Origin: CAWBRT01 sp963819175
GTDB lineage: Bacteria; Acidobacteriota; Terriglobia; Terriglobales; Acidobacteriaceae
Reading direction: 5' to 3'
Assembly: GCA_963819175.1 (NCBI GenBank)
Contig: CAWFVJ010000013.1
Location: 372,001 to 436,000 of the forward strand
DNA: 64,000 nt
Positions 31,344-40,527 of the stretch are shown here, piece by piece. Below the pieces are notes generated by a model. That model did no database searches. It was given only the letters and a program-made list of their open reading frames with translations, and was not told the DNA's origin. How positions within the stretch are numbered: the first letter of the stretch is position 1; every line of letters begins with the position of its first letter. Position numbers and translations under genes: made by a program.

Positions 31344-31837
31344 TCAGCCAGGGCGAAAATCGGCGACTTGCTCGCCGCTCTTGAACAGCGGCAGCTCGCC
31401 GCATCATGGTCGAGATACTTGGCATAAATCTCTTCGATTTCGGCCTTCGACCAACCCACGATGGAGGCCGCTATCTGGCCGTCGCTGGTGACTTCGAAAA
31501 CCGTAGGAACGTTGGTCAGGCCATAGGCGGCTGAAACCGCGTAGCCGTGCTCGTTATCGCGGGCGGTGGGGAAGCCAACGCCATAGGCACGCATGAAACG
31601 AACCGTGTTTTCCTCGTCATCCTGGGAAATGGCCACGACCGAAACGCCCTTGTCCTTGAGCGCCTGGGCAAGCCGGTCGAAATAAGGGAAGGGATACTGG
31701 CAGACGGGGCAGCTGATCTTGAAAAAAACAAGTACGACGGGACCCTTTGCCAGCGTCTGCCGGAGCGAAAACTCACCGCCGCCAATCAGCGGCAGCTTGA
31801 AGTCGGGTGCTGAGGCACCGGGTACAAGTGCGGACAT
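31344..31837 (-). CDS. Peroxiredoxin/thioredoxin-fold protein (one frameshift near the end)
   Basis: A protein of about 164 residues of the AhpC/TSA-Redoxin superfamily. It starts MSALVPGASAPDF at an ATG preceded by GGAGAG. The redox site is FFKISCPVCQYPFP, a CxxC in the TlpA/thioredoxin-like position rather than the single Cys of many peroxiredoxins, followed by VPTVFEV with the cis-Pro. The first frame runs on to 31301, but the other frame gives the more natural end ELPLFKSGEQVADFRPG with a stop at 31344, so one shift near 31405 is likely. It probably reduces peroxides or disulfides in the cytoplasm, as no signal peptide is seen. Confidence 0.8.
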
Positions 31838-31929
31838 TGCTCTCTCCAAATGTGCAGTTGCACGATACTACGAGTTCGCCATGGCAATGGACAACCCATT
31901 CGGTAACTAGGGCGGCACCATGATTGGTG

Positions 31930-32158
31930 TAGCCCATTGTTCACAAAAGGCGTCATCCCGACCGAAGCGCCTGGCGCCGGCGGCCGGAGCAGCCACGCTG
32001 CGTACCCGACATTGCACTCGATAAGCAAGAAGCTGTTCGGGCGCGGAGCGGAGGGATCTTGTGGTTCTGCAGCGAAAAGAACCACAAGATTCCTCGACTT
32101 GCGACGCAAGGCGTCGCTCGCTCGGAATGACGTTCAGCTCTCGGGATACAGCATCTCT
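31930..32158. repeat. Dispersed inverted-repeat element, copy R2
   Basis: Same orientation as R1, with GTCATCCCGACCGAAGCG at the left and CTCGGAATGACGTT at the right, plus an extra middle segment of about 60 bases. It fills the first part of the 640-bp gap between the peroxiredoxin and mutY. Confidence 0.65.
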
Positions 32159-32167
32159 GCAACTGCC

Positions 32168-32220
32168 CTACCCCACGTTAGCGCCAAATGCGGGCGCGGA
32201 ACCCCTGGGGCACCTGTGAT
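32168..32220. repeat. Palindrome P5
   Basis: A hairpin-forming sequence (CCCCACGTTAGCGCC ... GGCGCGGAACCCCTGGGGCACC) immediately after R2. The similar sequence at 41058 lies just before R3, so this palindrome and the larger repeat tend to occur together. Confidence 0.45.
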
Positions 32221-32420
32221 CTTTCAAGACGTTGTTCCCTTTTTTGGAAGCTGAGCCGGCAGCAGTAGTCGGGGCGGTGCGAAAGTGGAAATTACTGGTA
32301 AGTATTTCCAAGGCGCGGGTTTATGCGCCGTCTTTTGCACCGCCCCGTTGACCGAAAAGCATGTTGCGTCCCGCTTCGCTAGAGGTACAACGTCTTGATA
32401 ATCTACAGGCACCCGACAAG

Positions 32421-32456
32421 CCCCACATTAGCCAACTGCTGGCAAATGTGGGCCAC
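32421..32456. repeat. Short palindrome P6
   Basis: Arms CCCCACATTAGCCAAC and TGGCAAATGTGGG form a hairpin about 30 bases beyond the mutY stop. The remaining bases 32221-32420 show no gene. Confidence 0.55.
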
Positions 32457-32484
32457 CTGTGATCGAAACCAGCTCTCCAAGTTA

Positions 32485-33482
32485 TTAGATGAGGCTGGCC
32501 CGGCGAAGGACTTTGCGGGCAAGGCCGGTCAGTGGCAATTCGGGAATCCGATCGAACGCCACCCAAATGCCGCCGCAGGGCTTACCAGCAGCGTCGAAGA
32601 TGGCAATCTCATAGTCCGTAACGGTGATCGAGTGCTTCAGTCTGAACAGCGGCTCCCGTCCGGGGGGCGAAGCGGCAGACGTGGAAGCTCCCACATTCCG
32701 GCCATCACCTTTGCCCGCAAGGCACGGCGAACCAGATAAACGGAGCCGGGGCGTCGCGCCAGCAGATACGCCTCATCCTTATGGAACTTTCGTCGCGGAG
32801 CCGGGTAGCCGACGCGCGCGAATTGATCTCTTCCGCCCGCACGGGGCGACGACTTGCACCACCGCTTCAGCGGACACACGCCGCATTGGGGCTGCCGCGG
32901 CAGGCATATGGTAGCGCCCAGCTCCATCATTGCCTGGTTCCAATCGCCCGGACGGCGGCGCGCCAGCAGTGATTCGGCGAGCGCCCAATAGTCCAGCGTG
33001 GACACCGCCAGCAAACGCGAGATTACGCGCTCGACATTGCCATCGACGACCGCGACCGGCACGCCGAAGGCGATGCTGGCCACAGCCGCGCCGGTATAGC
33101 GTCCGACGCCGGGCAGGGCGCGGAGTTCCTGCACCGTACGCGGAAAGCGGCTGCCATGGCACTCCACGATTTGTTGAGCGGCGCGGTGCAGCGAGCGGGC
33201 GCGACGGTAATATCCCAAACCGCTCCAGGCGGCCAGGACACTCTCCAGCGGCGCGGCAGCAAGCTTCCGGACAGTAGGAAAGCGTGCCAGAAAAGTCCTG
33301 TAATGCTCCAGGACAGCGGCAACGCGGGTCTGTTGCAACATGATCTCCGACAGCCAGATGCGGTAAGGGTCGGCGGATCGGCGCCATGGCAGGTCACGCC
33401 GATTGGAGTCATACCAGGCGAGCAGCCTGCGGCGAAGAATTGTGACTCCGGGTACACCCGCTTTTGGCGGCTGCGGCATCTC
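32485..33482 (-). CDS. mutY: A/G-specific adenine glycosylase MutY (one frameshift)
   Basis: A base-excision repair enzyme that removes adenine opposite 8-oxoguanine. It has the family start ILRRRLLAWYDSNRRDLPWR, SEIMLQQTRV, the helix-hairpin-helix LPGVGRYTGAAV with the catalytic Asp in VDGNVERV, and the 4Fe-4S cluster motif CGVCPLKRWC with its preceding Cys. The C-terminal NUDIX-like domain begins DEAYLLARRPGSVYLVRR and continues in a second frame (PLFRLKHSITVTDYEIAIF). A missing C in the C-run near 32660 explains the break. Start ATG 33482 (MPQPPKAGVPGV) is a choice; upstream ATGs exist. Product about 332 residues. Confidence 0.92.
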
Positions 33483-33635
33483 ACGTTCCTGAGAATTCAA
33501 GGCAGCCTGTGGCCGCAGATCAGCTTCCATTAAGAGGGATTGTACCTCTGCCAAGCCGGTTTTTCCCCGCTCGCATAACACAGCGACCGGAGAGTCGCGG
33601 TGTTTCTGCCGATAGGACTTAAGAACACGGGAAGT

Positions 33636-34124
33636 ATGAAACGCATAGGGATAAGCATTCGTTCAAGAAACACCCGGCGGTGGCTGCTTGCAGCATGTTT
33701 GCTGCTTGCGGGGGTGGGCAGCGCCGCGGCGGAGTTGGGCGGCGACGTGACCAGCGTGGCTACCGATGAGCAGCAAATGCAGGGCGCCAAGCGAACCGTG
33801 CGTCGGGCTGAGAACTACGCCATGCATCAGTACGAGGGGCAATCCGGCGCCATGGTGCGCGAATACGTCTCGCCTGCCGGCAAGGTGTTCGGCGTGGCGT
33901 GGCAGGGCCCCACGATTCCAGATCTGCGCCAGCTTCTGGGCGCTTACTACGCTCAATACGCGAGCGCCGCTTCGGCGGCAAGAAGCGTGCGGCATCGAGG
34001 ACCGCTCCTGATCCAGGAGCCTGGACTAGTGGTGCAGTCGGGTGGACACATGCGAGCGTACAACGGCTTTGCCTATGTCCCTGACCTGCTGCCTGCGGGC
34101 GTCCGGGCCGAGGAGATACGATGA
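33636..34124 (+). CDS. DUF2844 exported protein, copy 1
   Basis: A 162-residue protein with a signal peptide (LLAACLLLAGVGSAAAELGG) and the DUF2844 core: GGDVTSVATDEQQM, MVREYVSPAGKVFGVAWQGP and LRQLLGAYYAQYA. The family is uncharacterised; it is probably periplasmic. Its stop overlaps the ATG of the next gene (ATGA at 34121-34124), so the two should be translationally coupled. This pair is repeated twice downstream. This copy is clearly more divergent than copies 2 and 3, implying an older duplication. Confidence 0.88.
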   Translation: MKRIGISIRSRNTRRWLLAACLLLAGVGSAAAELGGDVTSVATDEQQMQGAKRTVRRAENYAMHQYEGQSGAMVREYVSPAGKVFGVAWQGPTIPDLRQLLGAYYAQYASAASAARSVRHRGPLLIQEPGLVVQSGGHMRAYNGFAYVPDLLPAGVRAEEIR

Positions 34125-35536
34125 GCGGGAGCGCTGAGAAATCAGAAGGATCAACGAAGATCGGGCGCATCCTGTCGCTGGCGCTGGTGGGAACCTTGTG
34201 GATGGCGGCTGCCTGCGGCAGCGGCAGTTCTAACAGCGCATCGCAAGCGGCTTCGTCAGGCGGCGCACCGTCGGGCACGGGCGGCGGCGGTGGCAACACC
34301 ATCGCCGGCCCCGCTCCAAATGTTGCGTCCCTCACCGTAAACTCGGGTCCTAACTTCCTGTTTACGAGCGTGACAGTATGCGCTCCGGGAACTTCGACAT
34401 GCGCGACCATTCCCAATGTGCTGGTGGATACGGGCTCCTACGGGCTACGAATCCTGGCTTCGCCCCAGGGTGCAACCGGGACGGAGGTAACCAGCCTGGG
34501 GTTGCCGCAAGTGAAAGCACCAAACAGCTTGCCGCTTTTGGAGTGCGTCACATTTCTGGATAACTCTTTCGTCTGGGGACCGGTGCAGAGGGCGGACGTG
34601 ATCATGGCTGGCGAGACCGCCGGCAACATCCCGGTTCAGATCATTGGCGATCCGCCATTTTTTCAACGACGTGCCGGACGACTGCAGCGGCGAGATTGCC
34701 GACAATAACGAAAACAGCTTCGAAACGCTGGGAGCAAACGGAATATTGGGCATCGGTTTGCTCGTCGAAGATTGTGGAAAAGCCTGCGCGCCGCCAAATC
34801 CGGCGGTTCCGAAGGCTTACTACGCGTGTGCCGCCGGAGGATCAGGAACTTGCCAGGGGTATTTGAACGGCAACCCGCAAAATGCCACGAGCGTGCCGGT
34901 GGTGAACCAGGTGTCGAACCCGGTTGCTTCTTTTCTGCAGGATAACAACGGCACCATCATCCAGTTGCCGGGGGTGCCTGCCGGCGGACAAGCCAGCGTC
35001 ACCGGCTCGCTGGTCTTCGGCATTGGGACGCAAGCCAATAACGGGCTTGGCGACGCGACGGTGCTCACGGCGGTCGCCGCTGGAGGCGCTTCCGGCTCCG
35101 GCCAAGTGGGCACTTTTGCCACTCAGTTCGGCGGCCAGACGTTCCCCGACAGCTTCATCGATAGCGGCTCGAACGGCTTCTATTTTTTGGACAGCAGCGC
35201 ACTCGCGAGCCTGTTGGGAGGCAATCCGCTGCCGCCCTGCCCGCAAAGCGGCGCCTTCAGCAACGATCCATCCATCACCAGCTTCTATTGCGGCACTCTC
35301 AACTCGTCGGCCACGAACGTGGGAACCAACGGCAACAGCACGGTCGTTCACATCGGCGTCGCCAACGCCGAAACCAGTTCATGTCCAACCGCCAAGTATT
35401 CAACAATGTTGCCGGACCCAACCCCGGCAGCTTCGACTGGGGAATGCCTTTCTTCTATGGCCGGAACGTGTATACGGCGATCGAGGGAGTAACCCCGCCG
35501 AGCGGCGTTCCCGCCGGCCCTTTTTGGGCCTACTAA
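34121..35536 (+). CDS. DUF3443 lipoprotein, copy 1 (two frameshifts); pepsin-like motifs
   Basis: A lipoprotein of about 471 residues: lipobox WMAAAC (Cys about 32), Ser/Gly-rich linker, then a beta-rich domain. Two Asp motifs stand out: LVDTGSYGLRIL (Asp codon 34427) and FIDSGSNGFYFLD (Asp codon 35159), 244 codons apart, reminiscent of the two D-T-G-S motifs of bilobal pepsin-like aspartic proteases. Between them is a FLDNSFVWGPV block and GANGILGIG. It ends PFFYGRNVYTAIEGVTPPSG and PFWAY like the other copies. Frame breaks near 34660 and 35380 are single-base changes. The family is uncharacterised; protease activity is my inference. Confidence 0.8.
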
Positions 35537-35733
35537 CGGTAGTCACGACTAGTTTGCACATCCTGGTCTGCAAATAAAGAGCATTTTCGCCGCAATCTAA
35601 AGCAGCTATTCTGCCGCAACCGGATTCAAAGGAGAGTACCGTCTGGCCCGCGGTACCGCACACCAGGGCCAGACGTTAGCTTCTCCCATTGAAAGCAGAC
35701 ATTCAGATTGGTATCGCAATAGAAGCGAGGATT

Positions 35734-36246
35734 ATGGAAACCAACATTCGGAGCCGAAGTCAGGCCTTCCGCGGAACCGGTCTGGTTCTGCTGGTAGGGC
35801 TCGTTTTCTCGTCACTGCTCCTGCCCTTGCGCGCGATGGCGGCGCTGGGCGGCGATGTGACATCGGTTGAGGCCGACCAGCAGCAGATGAAGGCCCGGCA
35901 CGCAGTGCGACCCAACGACATGAAGTACACCGTGCACGAGCTCACGACGCCCTACGGCACCACTGTGCGGGAATATGTCTCGCCGGATGGAAAAGTGTTC
36001 GGCGTCGCTTGGCGGGGATCGTTTCTTCCCAGCTTTCAGCAAATCCTAGGCGATTCCTACGGGGCGTTTGTGCAAGCCGCTCAAGACGCCAGGAACGCGC
36101 AGTCCAGGCACTCACGCAACGCGCCGCTGACAGTGGAGCAACCTGACTTGGTAATGCACTCGACGGGTCACCCACGCGCTTATGTCGGGCAGGCCTACAT
36201 CCCGGGAATGATCCCGCAGGGCGTTGATGCCCAGGAAATACGGTAA
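35734..36246 (+). CDS. DUF2844 exported protein, copy 2
   Basis: A 170-residue protein. The signal peptide (LVLLVGLVFSSLLLPLRAMA) precedes ALGGDVTSVEADQQQM, the core TVREYVSPDGKVFGVAWRG and the tail AYIPGMIPQGVDAQEIR. The ATG at 35734 follows a GCGAGGA site. The upstream 25 or so bases and the first codons are nearly identical to those of copy 3, so the duplication included the translation start and perhaps the promoter. The next gene begins 10 bases after the stop behind an AAAGGGGGAAA site. Confidence 0.88.
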   Translation: METNIRSRSQAFRGTGLVLLVGLVFSSLLLPLRAMAALGGDVTSVEADQQQMKARHAVRPNDMKYTVHELTTPYGTTVREYVSPDGKVFGVAWRGSFLPSFQQILGDSYGAFVQAAQDARNAQSRHSRNAPLTVEQPDLVMHSTGHPRAYVGQAYIPGMIPQGVDAQEIR

Positions 36247-36256
36247 AGGGGGAAAC

Positions 36257-37748
36257 GTGCGAAAAATTGGGTATGCAATTTTAATCTCAGCTTTAGCGGT
36301 CGCCGTGGGTTGCGGAGGCGGAGGAGGCAATAGCAGCCCCACCTCCAGTTCTTCTGCCCCCAGTTCTCCTGCCCCTACCCCTCCCACCCCCGTTATCACC
36401 ACCCCCACCACGACTGTCACGTCGACTGCGGGCGGTAACACGATTGCCGCCCCCGCTCCACAACGTAGCACCGTTGCTGGTTGATGCCGGCCCTGCTGCC
36501 GCCACGATCTCGCAGGTGAACGTGGCCTATACCAAGGTGACCGTGTGCGTGCCGAGCGACCCAACGAACTGCGTCACGCTGGATCATGTCGCGGTGGACA
36601 CCGGCTCGACCGGTCTGAGAATTCCAGTAACGGCTTTCCCGGCATTCACCAATGGGTCAAAGGTTCTTGCCGCATTGCAAAACGTCAACCCGGGCGCGCC
36701 GGTCGCCAACTGCGTTCATTTGGGGAACACCAGCTACCTCTGGGGTTCCGTGAAATTGGCCAACGTAAAAATGGGCGGAACCAGCGGCGACGGAACCGGC
36801 AGCGACAGCGAAGTGGCAAGCTCATTGCCGATCCAGGTGATGGGCGACACTTCCATCCCTTCCGGGAGCTCGATACCCGACTGCGCATTAGCAGGCGAAC
36901 CCAATGAGGGCACGGTAGCGGCGCTGGGCGCCAATGGCCTGCTCGGGGTGGGGCCTTATCAGTACGACTGCGATGTGCCGGGGCTGCCGACCGGGCCCGG
37001 ATCCAGCACCACCTTCGGCATAGGGTCCAGCAACGCCTGCGCCTCGAGCAGCACTCCGCCTCCAGGCGCGTATTACACCTGTCCGGCTTCCGGTTGTGTT
37101 GACTCCTTAGTGCCTGCCAGTCAGCAGATTCAGAATCCCGTATCGAAGTTTGCAACTGACAACAATGGCGTGATCCTTGAGTTGCCGTCGGTTGCCAGCG
37201 GCGTGGGAGGAAAAAACGTCGCCGGTTCGATGGTTTTCGGCATCGGCACCCAATCCAACAATGCGCTTAACAGCAGCGCAGTCGTCATGGCGCTTGATGC
37301 CGACAACTCTCACAATGCATGGCTGGGATTTTCAACCGAGTTCAACAATGTCGCCTACCCCGACCCGAATTCGTACACCGGACTCCGCGGTAACATCATC
37401 GACAGCGGCGCGATTGATATCTTCTTCCTGAACCAGGCGACTACTGGGATCAACACCTGCGGCAGCGGCCTAAGCGCTCATTACTGCCCGGCGTCGACCC
37501 AGAATTTAACGGCAGGCAACCAGGCGAGCGGCAGCACTATCCGTAGCGAGGTCCCGTTCTTCGTAAGCGACCCCAGCACACTGCCCGCCGGCACCACCGC
37601 TTTCAGCGATCTGGCCGCGCCTGACACGTCAGGTCTACAGAATTTCGTTTGGGGACTGCCATTCTTTTATGGCCGGAATGTCTACACCGCAATTTGGGGA
37701 GCAACTTCGCCGAGCGGCGTTCCCCCCGGTCCATTCTGGGCCTACTAG
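36257..37748 (+). CDS. DUF3443 lipoprotein, copy 2 (one frameshift); pepsin-like motifs
   Basis: A lipoprotein of about 496 residues starting at GTG 36257 (MRKIGYAILISALAVAVGC, lipid-attachment Cys at 19), with a long Pro/Ser/Thr linker. One extra base near 36465 splits linker and domain. Motifs are VAVDTGSTGLRIP (Asp codon 36597) and NIIDSGAIDIFFL (Asp codon 37401), 268 codons apart; the second site has DSGA rather than DSGS. The block VANCVHLGNTSYLWGSVKLA follows the first motif by about 45 residues. GANGLLGVG, a Cys-rich insert and the C-terminal YGRNVYTAIWGAT and PFWAY match the other copies. Substrate and activity are unknown. Confidence 0.82.
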
Positions 37749-38144
37749 GGATTGCGTCTGGCAGGCTGCTGAAAAACCCCTCATCGTGTTGAGTGCAGCG
37801 AAGTATCTGCTCTTTGGCTTGCCCCACGTTCGCCCGCAGTTGGCAGTTGGCTAACGTGGGGTAGTTCGATCGACTGGGTCCAAGTCCCACATCTGCTAAC
37901 TGCGGCAGATGTGGGTCACCATCCGGGACACGACACTAATGTAAATATTTGTAAAGCGATTCTTTCCGCCGTATCCTTGAGCAGCTTTTCTGCCGCACCC
38001 GTGTTAAAACCGGGAGGGGAGGACTGTGAAGACCCGGTACCGCGCTCCAAAACCAGCGGTGAATTCCGGGCTGGGTCAGTCCAACTCTAGTTTCTCCCTG
38101 CGAAGGCAGCCATTCAGATTGGTATCGCAATAGAAGCGAGGATT
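37749..38144. other. Gap between DUF2844/3443 units 2 and 3
   Basis: This 396-bp gap holds two short palindromes (37821-37861 and 37886-37920, in the CCCCACGTT and CCCACATCTG flavours) and a leader region. From about 37970 it resembles the sequence before copy 2 (shared words around tctgccgca and the final stretch before the ATG), so the upstream region was copied with the gene pair. Confidence 0.6.
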
Positions 38145-38651
38145 ATGAAAATCGACATTCGGAGCCGAAGTCAGGCCGCGACGCACATCGTTCTGCTTGC
38201 GGCGCTCGTTTTCTCGTCATTGCTCCTGCCCCTGCGCGCGACAGCGGCGCTGGGCGGCGATGAGGCATCGGTTGAGGCCGACCAGCAGCACATGAAGGCC
38301 CAGCGCGCGGTGCGACCCAACGACACGAAGTACACCGTGCATGAGCTCACGACGCCCTACGGTACCACTGTGCGGGAATATGTCTCGCCGGATGGAAAGG
38401 TGTTCGGCGTGGCTTGGCGCGGGCCGTTCCTTCCAGACTTCCAGCAGCTCCTGGGCGACTCCTTCGCGACGTTTGCGCAAGCCGCTCAGGACGCCAGAAA
38501 CGCTCAGCCCCGGCGCTCACGCAATGCGCCGCTAACGGTGGCACAGCCGGACTTTGTAATGCATTCGATGGGCCACACGCGCGCCTATGTTGGGCGCGCT
38601 TACGTTCCGGGAATGATCCCGCAGGGCGTTAGCACCACGGACATAAAGTGA
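38145..38651 (+). CDS. DUF2844 exported protein, copy 3
   Basis: A 168-residue protein almost identical over long stretches to copy 2: signal peptide (IVLLAALVFSSLLLPLRATA), ALGGDEASVEADQQHM, KYTVHELTTPYGTTVREYV, SPDGKVFGVAWRGPFLPDF. The close match indicates recent duplication or gene conversion. The GTG of the next gene lies 10 bases after the stop, behind a GGGAGG site. Confidence 0.88.
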   Translation: MKIDIRSRSQAATHIVLLAALVFSSLLLPLRATAALGGDEASVEADQQHMKAQRAVRPNDTKYTVHELTTPYGTTVREYVSPDGKVFGVAWRGPFLPDFQQLLGDSFATFAQAAQDARNAQPRRSRNAPLTVAQPDFVMHSMGHTRAYVGRAYVPGMIPQGVSTTDIK

Positions 38652-38661
38652 GGGAGGGAAC

Positions 38662-40083
38662 GTGCGAAAGATCGGATTTGCAATTCTTATCTCAGCCTTA
38701 GTGTTTGCCGTGGGTTGCGGCGGCAGCAGCGGCAGCAGCAACAACAATAATAACAACACCAGCAGCACCAAAACGGTTGCGGAATGTATTCAATTTCTGG
38801 ACAACAGTTACTTCTGGGGCTCCGTGAGGTTGGCTGACGTAAGAATGGGTGGCACCACCCTGGGGGGCACCGCCGTCAACGTGGCGCCGCTGACCGTTAA
38901 CGCCGGTCCCGTTACCTCTAATCCCCAGTCAAACGTGGCGTTTACCACCGTCCAGGTTTGCACTCCGGGAACTTCGACGTGCGTCACCATTGATAACGTC
39001 GCGGTAGACACTGGCTCGAGCGGTTTGAGAATTCCGTATTCATTGCTCTCGACGCTCAATTTGCCAGCTATCACCTTGAACTCGATTACGCCGGCTTCGG
39101 GCGGAACAAGCAACGGCAGCGAATTGGCAAGTTCGGTGCCCATACACGTGATGGGAGACACTTCGATTCCTACGGGGGCTTCAATACCAACAACCTGCTC
39201 GCAGGTTACACCCCTTGGCGGTTCTTCGACGATAACTGGAACCGAGGAGGATGACGTTGCACACTTGGGAGCGAATGGGCTGATCGGAGTAGGCAATTAT
39301 ATCTATGACTGCGATGTGGTCGGCAACCCGGCGGCCGGGACTAACGGTTGCAGCTCTAATTCCACCCCCCCTACGGGCATGTATTACACCTGTACGAGTT
39401 CAAGTTGCAGTCCTTCGTTGGTGCCTGCCAGTCAACAGGTTCGCAACCCCGTATCGCTGTTTACGGACAACAATGGCGTGATTCTTAAGTTACAGACCGT
39501 CCCTGCCGGCGGCCAACTCTCAGCCACCGGCACAATGGTCTTTGGCATCGGCACGTCAGCAAACAATGGGCTCGGGAGCGCAACAGTCTTGACGATTGAT
39601 TCCAACACTAATGATCCCGCTTGGTCTGGAATCACAACCGTTTACAACGGAGTCTCATACCCAAACTCGACGAGCGCTTTCGGCAGCTTCTTCGACAGCG
39701 GTTCGAATGGCATGTACTTCCTGGACACTCCGACTTCGGGCATACCGGACTGCACCGGCAGCATTCTTGATTATTATTACTGCCCCGCGTCATCGCCTAC
39801 CTCTTATAGCGCGATCAACAAATCAAGCAACGGCAGCAGCGGCAACAGCAGTACGGTCAATTTCAGCATAAGCGCCGCCAGCGGGCTGAATGGAAACTAC
39901 ACCGCCTTCAGTGATCTGGCTGGGCCGAATACACCCGGAACGTCTCTCAGTACCAGCACCAAGGCGGCTGATGGGTTCTTCGATTGGGGGCTGCCCTTCT
40001 TTTATGGCAAGAGTGTTTACACGGCAATTTGGGGAGTGACTCCACCGAGTGGCGTGCAGGCAGGCCCGTGGTGGGCGTACTAG
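38662..40083 (+). CDS. DUF3443 lipoprotein, copy 3, with displaced internal block
   Basis: An unbroken 473-residue lipoprotein (MRKIGFAILISALVFAVGC, then Asn/Ser-rich linker). Both Asp motifs are present: VAVDTGSSGLRIP (Asp codon 39007) and SFFDSGSNGMYFLD (39694), 229 codons apart. The block VAECIQFLDNSYFWGSVRLA, which follows the first Asp motif in copies 1 and 2, lies here before it (about residues 38-66), and is missing from the usual place between NSITPAS and GGTSNGSEL. The remaining order is normal, ending YGKSVYTAIWGVTPPSG and PWWAY. The shift could be a real intragenic transposition or an assembly fault. Confidence 0.85.
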   Translation: MRKIGFAILISALVFAVGCGGSSGSSNNNNNNTSSTKTVAECIQFLDNSYFWGSVRLADVRMGGTTLGGTAVNVAPLTVNAGPVTSNPQSNVAFTTVQVCTPGTSTCVTIDNVAVDTGSSGLRIPYSLLSTLNLPAITLNSITPASGGTSNGSELASSVPIHVMGDTSIPTGASIPTTCSQVTPLGGSSTITGTEEDDVAHLGANGLIGVGNYIYDCDVVGNPAAGTNGCSSNSTPPTGMYYTCTSSSCSPSLVPASQQVRNPVSLFTDNNGVILKLQTVPAGGQLSATGTMVFGIGTSANNGLGSATVLTIDSNTNDPAWSGITTVYNGVSYPNSTSAFGSFFDSGSNGMYFLDTPTSGIPDCTGSILDYYYCPASSPTSYSAINKSSNGSSGNSSTVNFSISAASGLNGNYTAFSDLAGPNTPGTSLSTSTKAADGFFDWGLPFFYGKSVYTAIWGVTPPSGVQAGPWWAY

Positions 40084-40212
40084 GGCGAATGGCGCGGATA
40101 CGAACGGAGACGGGCGCGTGCAGCCGAATCGGATAAAGGGGGTTCGGGTCGGAGAGTCTGACGCGTACGGATCAGGGTTGAGGTATCCCGGAACGCTGAG
40201 CTGCCGCTGTGG

Positions 40213-40352
40213 GTGTCATCGTAAGGAGGTTCGCCTCTTTTGCGAACCGACGTGACGATCTATGCATTCCGCCGACCACCACTCGCAGGCCGGAAAACGC
40301 AAATACAGAGACCCTCACGTCGCGTCCTGACGGACGCTCCTCAGGGTGACAC
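40213..40352. repeat. Inverted-repeat element family R5, copy a
   Basis: About 140 bp with terminal arms GTGTCATCGT and AGGGTGACAC and internal pairing (GAGGTTCGCC / GGCGAACC-like, TGACGATCTATGC). A second copy is at 55458-55586. It lies in the 444-bp gap after the third DUF3443 gene. The rest of that gap holds a tRNA-like fragment (about 40367-40425) and no protein gene. Confidence 0.65.
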
Positions 40353-40366
40353 CTTGGAATGATCGC

Positions 40367-40425
40367 ATGACCCTAAGGGCAGTGGCCTAGACCGTTGGGC
40401 TACTCCAGTTCCGAAACCGCTCTAA
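40367..40425 (-). other. Possible tRNA 5'-half remnant
   Basis: On the minus strand the words TAGCCCAACGGTCTAGGCC followed by ACTGCCCTTAGGG look like a tRNA D-arm and the start of an anticodon arm. No matching anticodon 3' arm, T-arm or acceptor 3' strand follows, so it is not an intact tRNA. It stops about 15 bases from the R5a element, which may have replaced the other half. Confidence 0.2.
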
Positions 40426-40527
40426 GGGTTTTTTCCACATTGTTTCCTGTTGACCGATGAAGCGTGAAAAGTACAATTGGGGGTCAGGCAGCGCAAAAGG
40501 GTCCTTGCCGGACCGCGGAGGCCATGA

